Shown here: one piece after another, positions 61,226 through 64,000 of the stretch
How positions within the stretch are numbered: position 1 is the first letter of the stretch
Layout: each line of letters starts with the position of its first letter
Source: Phoebastria nigripes
Lineage: Eukaryota; Chordata; Aves; Procellariiformes; Diomedeidae
Reading direction: 5' to 3'
Assembly: GCA_035582835.1 (NCBI GenBank)
Contig: JAYKAV010002919.1
Span: 592,812-656,811 of the forward strand
DNA: 64,000 nt
Notes under the pieces: generated by a model
Seen by the model: only the letters and a program-made list of their open reading frames with translations
What the model was told of the DNA's origin: nothing
Database searches by the model: none
Translations under genes and position numbers: made by a program

Positions 61226-63564
61226 TCCCTTCTGCTTTTAAGATCTTTTTCACATGGCTTTAACTCTACTAATGGTTTTAAAGTTGTTTCATCCCACTAT
61301 CTGGTAAAAGGTATTTTCCATACTTCCATTGCATTGAGATTCATTCATTGGGCCATTCCTAAAACTGCNAAGACTATTTTGTTGAACAAATCCAACCCCT
61401 GTGTTCATTCCTAAACATAACTCAAAATATTTCAATGGTCCCTCCCCTCCTTTAGATGTTTTTAATATTGGATAGGGAGATTTGCAGGATGTAAGCTTTA
61501 TAGCCTGTGAAGTTTTCACATCTCCAGGTGGAATTCCTTAACAGTTACAAAAAAAAGAAAACTTGAAAAAAAAAAAAAAAAAGAGAGAAGAGAAGACTTG
61601 AACCTGCTGGTCCACAAAAGAGAAGTTAATAAAACACAAAGAACTGTGAAACAAGTACAGTTTTCCTCACTGGTTAAACTTAATGGAATTAATGATCTGA
61701 GTTTCAGTGATACCTAAAGGCTGTATTGTATTACTGTATATAAAGAATAAAGAGTCCCTGTCCCCTTGCAGTATTGCACTCTCTTCAGGAGGGTAATGAA
61801 GAACATTCATGAATAATAATGTATAACTATGCATATGTGCAAAGATAAACAGCACATACAGACCGACGGGCAGAGCGGAGAACAGCTCAGACCAAAATTA
61901 GACATCAGCACCCACAGAATTAAGAGAATTTCATGTGGAATCCTTGATCTCAGCACATGAATAAATCAGGTTCGAGGAAAAGGTAGATCTAAACCGAGAT
62001 TCTCAACCTGGATCTGTTAACTTCAGTGTGTGGCTACAGGCAGGCAATAACATTCGAATTCTTTACACCGCCAGCTATGGGAATATTAAATCTTTGAACA
62101 AGGAGGCCGAGGACCTGTAAATGGAGAACTCTCTCTTACTCCTTTCTAACAGCCTGTTCCCCGGTGATCTTATCTGATCTCACAGAAGGCCTCAGACCTG
62201 TTCCTGGAAGACTTCATACATGCAAGGTGGCACAGTCCCAGTATCAGAAGGACTTAGATCAACCCCTGGTCTCACTTAAGATTACCAGATTTTTTCCCAA
62301 AGCACAAGATCTTCCCAAGATTCACTGCCTCCTGCACATGCCAGCTCTAACTGCCTGTGGCCCTGTGCTGAGGAGAGGGAAGAGCATCCCCAACCTGGTG
62401 GATGTGGCCCATGCTTACCCTGCCAACACCCACTTTACCTCCCAGAGCGGAGGCAGAAGCACACCAGGGAAGGGCAGAGTGATGCCAAACCACAGGGTGG
62501 GGCAAGGAGAGTGTCTGCACGAATTCTGCAGCACCATGATAGATAGCATCAGTGACTAATAATTTCAGTATCACGCACATTTGGAATTATCAGCAAGTCA
62601 CCCGTTGGGAGTGCACAAACAACACTGCGCGGCATTGAGCTGACTTGGGCTGGTCCTGAGTCTTTTTTATGCTTTAAATAAACAGAATCGAAGTCCAAGA
62701 GTTAAAACTCTATTTCAGCTCTTATAAACTGCCAGTTTTTGAAATTACACAAGCAAACAATACTAAAATAAATAAAACCTAAAAGCGAACACTTTCTAAG
62801 AGCCCATACCATCGTTAATGTCAGTACCAGAGAGCGTTTGTCTTTTGTAAAGTTATATGAAGTCTTGGTTTGGCTGAACTCACATTGTCTGGTCATTTCT
62901 AGCTTCCCTAGTGAGAATATGAATGGTTTCTATTTAGAGGAGATTACAGGTAGCCATAAATTATCACCTAAGTGTGGGCTGCCTTGCTAGCCTGAGCACC
63001 TTGCCAGCTCCTCACATCACTAAATGGCTGATGCTTTGGCAGTAAAACCTGCCAAGTCTTGGTCCACGTAAACTCAGTTTTTGACATGTGTTATGTTGAT
63101 CATAGGGAACCATTAGAGAGACCTAGTTATGGAAGAATGAAGCATTTTTTCCCCATCTATCATAGGTACTTTTCAGATGACTGCATTCCTGCATGACTAC
63201 ATCATCTTTTTTTTAAACAATCTTAGCTTCCTCACTGCCCTTGCCTAAAATATCAGCTATGACCAGGCAGCTCAGATTGTCTGTATTATCAGCTGCTAGA
63301 CACAGGATATAGGACAAGCTTAATTATCACCTGCACATCATTGTTAATTGTGGAGCTTTGGCTTTCAGGCACAAAAAGATATTAATTACTACATTTAAGT
63401 TTCTGACTCAAAGAAGTGAGTTGACATAAAATACTGCCATGAGCGGAGATGCACACAAAGGCCTTTTCCAAAGTATACATTCACTTAATGTTATTGGTAT
63501 AAAGCTACTTATATGTAATGCATGTGATACACGTTAATACACTAATCTTCTGTAGTGTATTAAG
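61226..63564. other. Unassigned noncoding sequence
   Basis: An A17 tract lies at 61566-61582. A gagtccctgtccccttgcag stretch near 61750 weakly recalls an antisense L2 3' end. 63.30-63.48 kb has TAATT and CACCTG motifs and may be conserved noncoding DNA. No gene is supported. Confidence 0.5.
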
Positions 63565-63745
63565 GAAAGTACTTTAAAGGCACAGTGTAATTAAGCTTCT
63601 TAACACTCCTTTGTGAGGATAAAATAATCATTCTTGTTTTGCAGGCAAGTGCTAAAAAGTTAATTAAATTACAAGAGCCAGACAGTGACTTAAAGGCATA
63701 GTCAGGAAAAGAGGTTGAAAGACTCAGTTCCAGTCCCAGTTGATA
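63565..63745 (-). mobile_element. MIR-type SINE, minus strand
   Basis: In plus-strand order: gaaagtactttaaaggcaca, gtgtaattaagcttcttaac, actcctttgtgaggataaa, ataatcattcttgttttgca, agccagacagtgacttaaag and agactcagttccagtcccag. This follows the antisense MIR from its 3' end (caaagcgctttacaa, attaattaagcctcacaac, acccctgtgaggtag, ttatccccattttaca) through the core to the head-proximal region (caggttcctgactcccagtcc). It is moderately diverged. The overlapping short minus-strand frame is not a gene. Confidence 0.75.
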
Positions 63746-64000
63746 GGAAACTCTCCCTGATGGATGTACTAGCTCAAGTTCAATTTCATCTGATTGCGCA
63801 TGATACTGCAAACCCCATATTTTAATGAAGAGATGACTTGAACTGTGAGAGATGTTGCTTTTCTACAGAAAGCATAAAATATTTTGGCTATTGCAAAATG
63901 GTAACAATGATAAAAGAATACTTTGTATTCCAAACCTCAAAGACTCAGGAAAAAAACCAACATTAAAATTATAAACATTAAACAAAGTTGCAAGAACCTG
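63746..64000. other. Unassigned end of window
   Basis: AT-rich, with no recognisable feature. Confidence 0.5.

Noticed and set aside
61740..61790. Possible antisense L2 3' end (gagtccctgtcccc)
   Set aside because: Only one short block matches. The adjoining L2 blocks are not found.

Overview
The window reads as noncoding vertebrate nuclear DNA, most likely from a sauropsid (crocodilian, turtle or bird-like) genome. There are no bacterial-style operons, no tightly packed ORFs, no rRNA or tRNA genes, no CRISPR array and no phage or IS modules. The placement rests on recognisable decayed CR1, L2 and MIR retroposons plus several old low-copy inverted-repeat families that I know from slowly evolving amniote genomes. 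All 27 ambiguous bases are single Ns, as in a polished short-read scaffold. The exact species cannot be read from the sequence.

No protein-coding gene could be confirmed. The longest open frames (roughly 130-180 codons) are unlike any family I recognise and are about what chance gives in 64 kb. Most sequence therefore looks intergenic or deep intronic. The one place that hints at a gene end is 57.59-58.47 kb. A short minus-strand terminal exon candidate there has a splice acceptor, 20 codons, a stop, a 3' UTR and AATAAA. Two plus-strand reading frames with acceptor-like starts and stops converge on it. All three are low-confidence.

Layout: 0-8 kb holds a possible L2 ORF2 tail (0.83-1.08 kb), two plus-strand MIRs (2.24-2.45 and 2.67-2.77 kb) and unassigned sequence. 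8-17 kb holds a DNA-transposon-like inverted repeat (8.14 kb), a hairpin (9.03 kb), a cluster of Ns (9.36-10.24 kb) and an A41 tract (13.6 kb). 17-26 kb holds two old amniote repeat fragments and an L2 3' end (19.42 kb). 26-40 kb is nearly repeat-free apart from homopolymers and an (ATCC)7 microsatellite. 40.77-42.77 kb is a long antisense CR1-like LINE remnant, followed by the clearest MIR (43.11 kb). 45-49.4 kb holds L2 3' ends and a weak MIR. 49.4-64 kb is mostly unassigned, with the possible gene end, an 18-bp perfect palindrome (61.2 kb) and a minus-strand MIR (63.57 kb).

MIR and L2 are a SINE/LINE pair (MIR uses L2 enzymes), so their co-occurrence is expected. No new biological system is visible. 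The items most worth checking are the possible convergent gene ends near 58 kb, several AT-rich stretches that look like conserved noncoding elements, and a set of perfect short palindromes.
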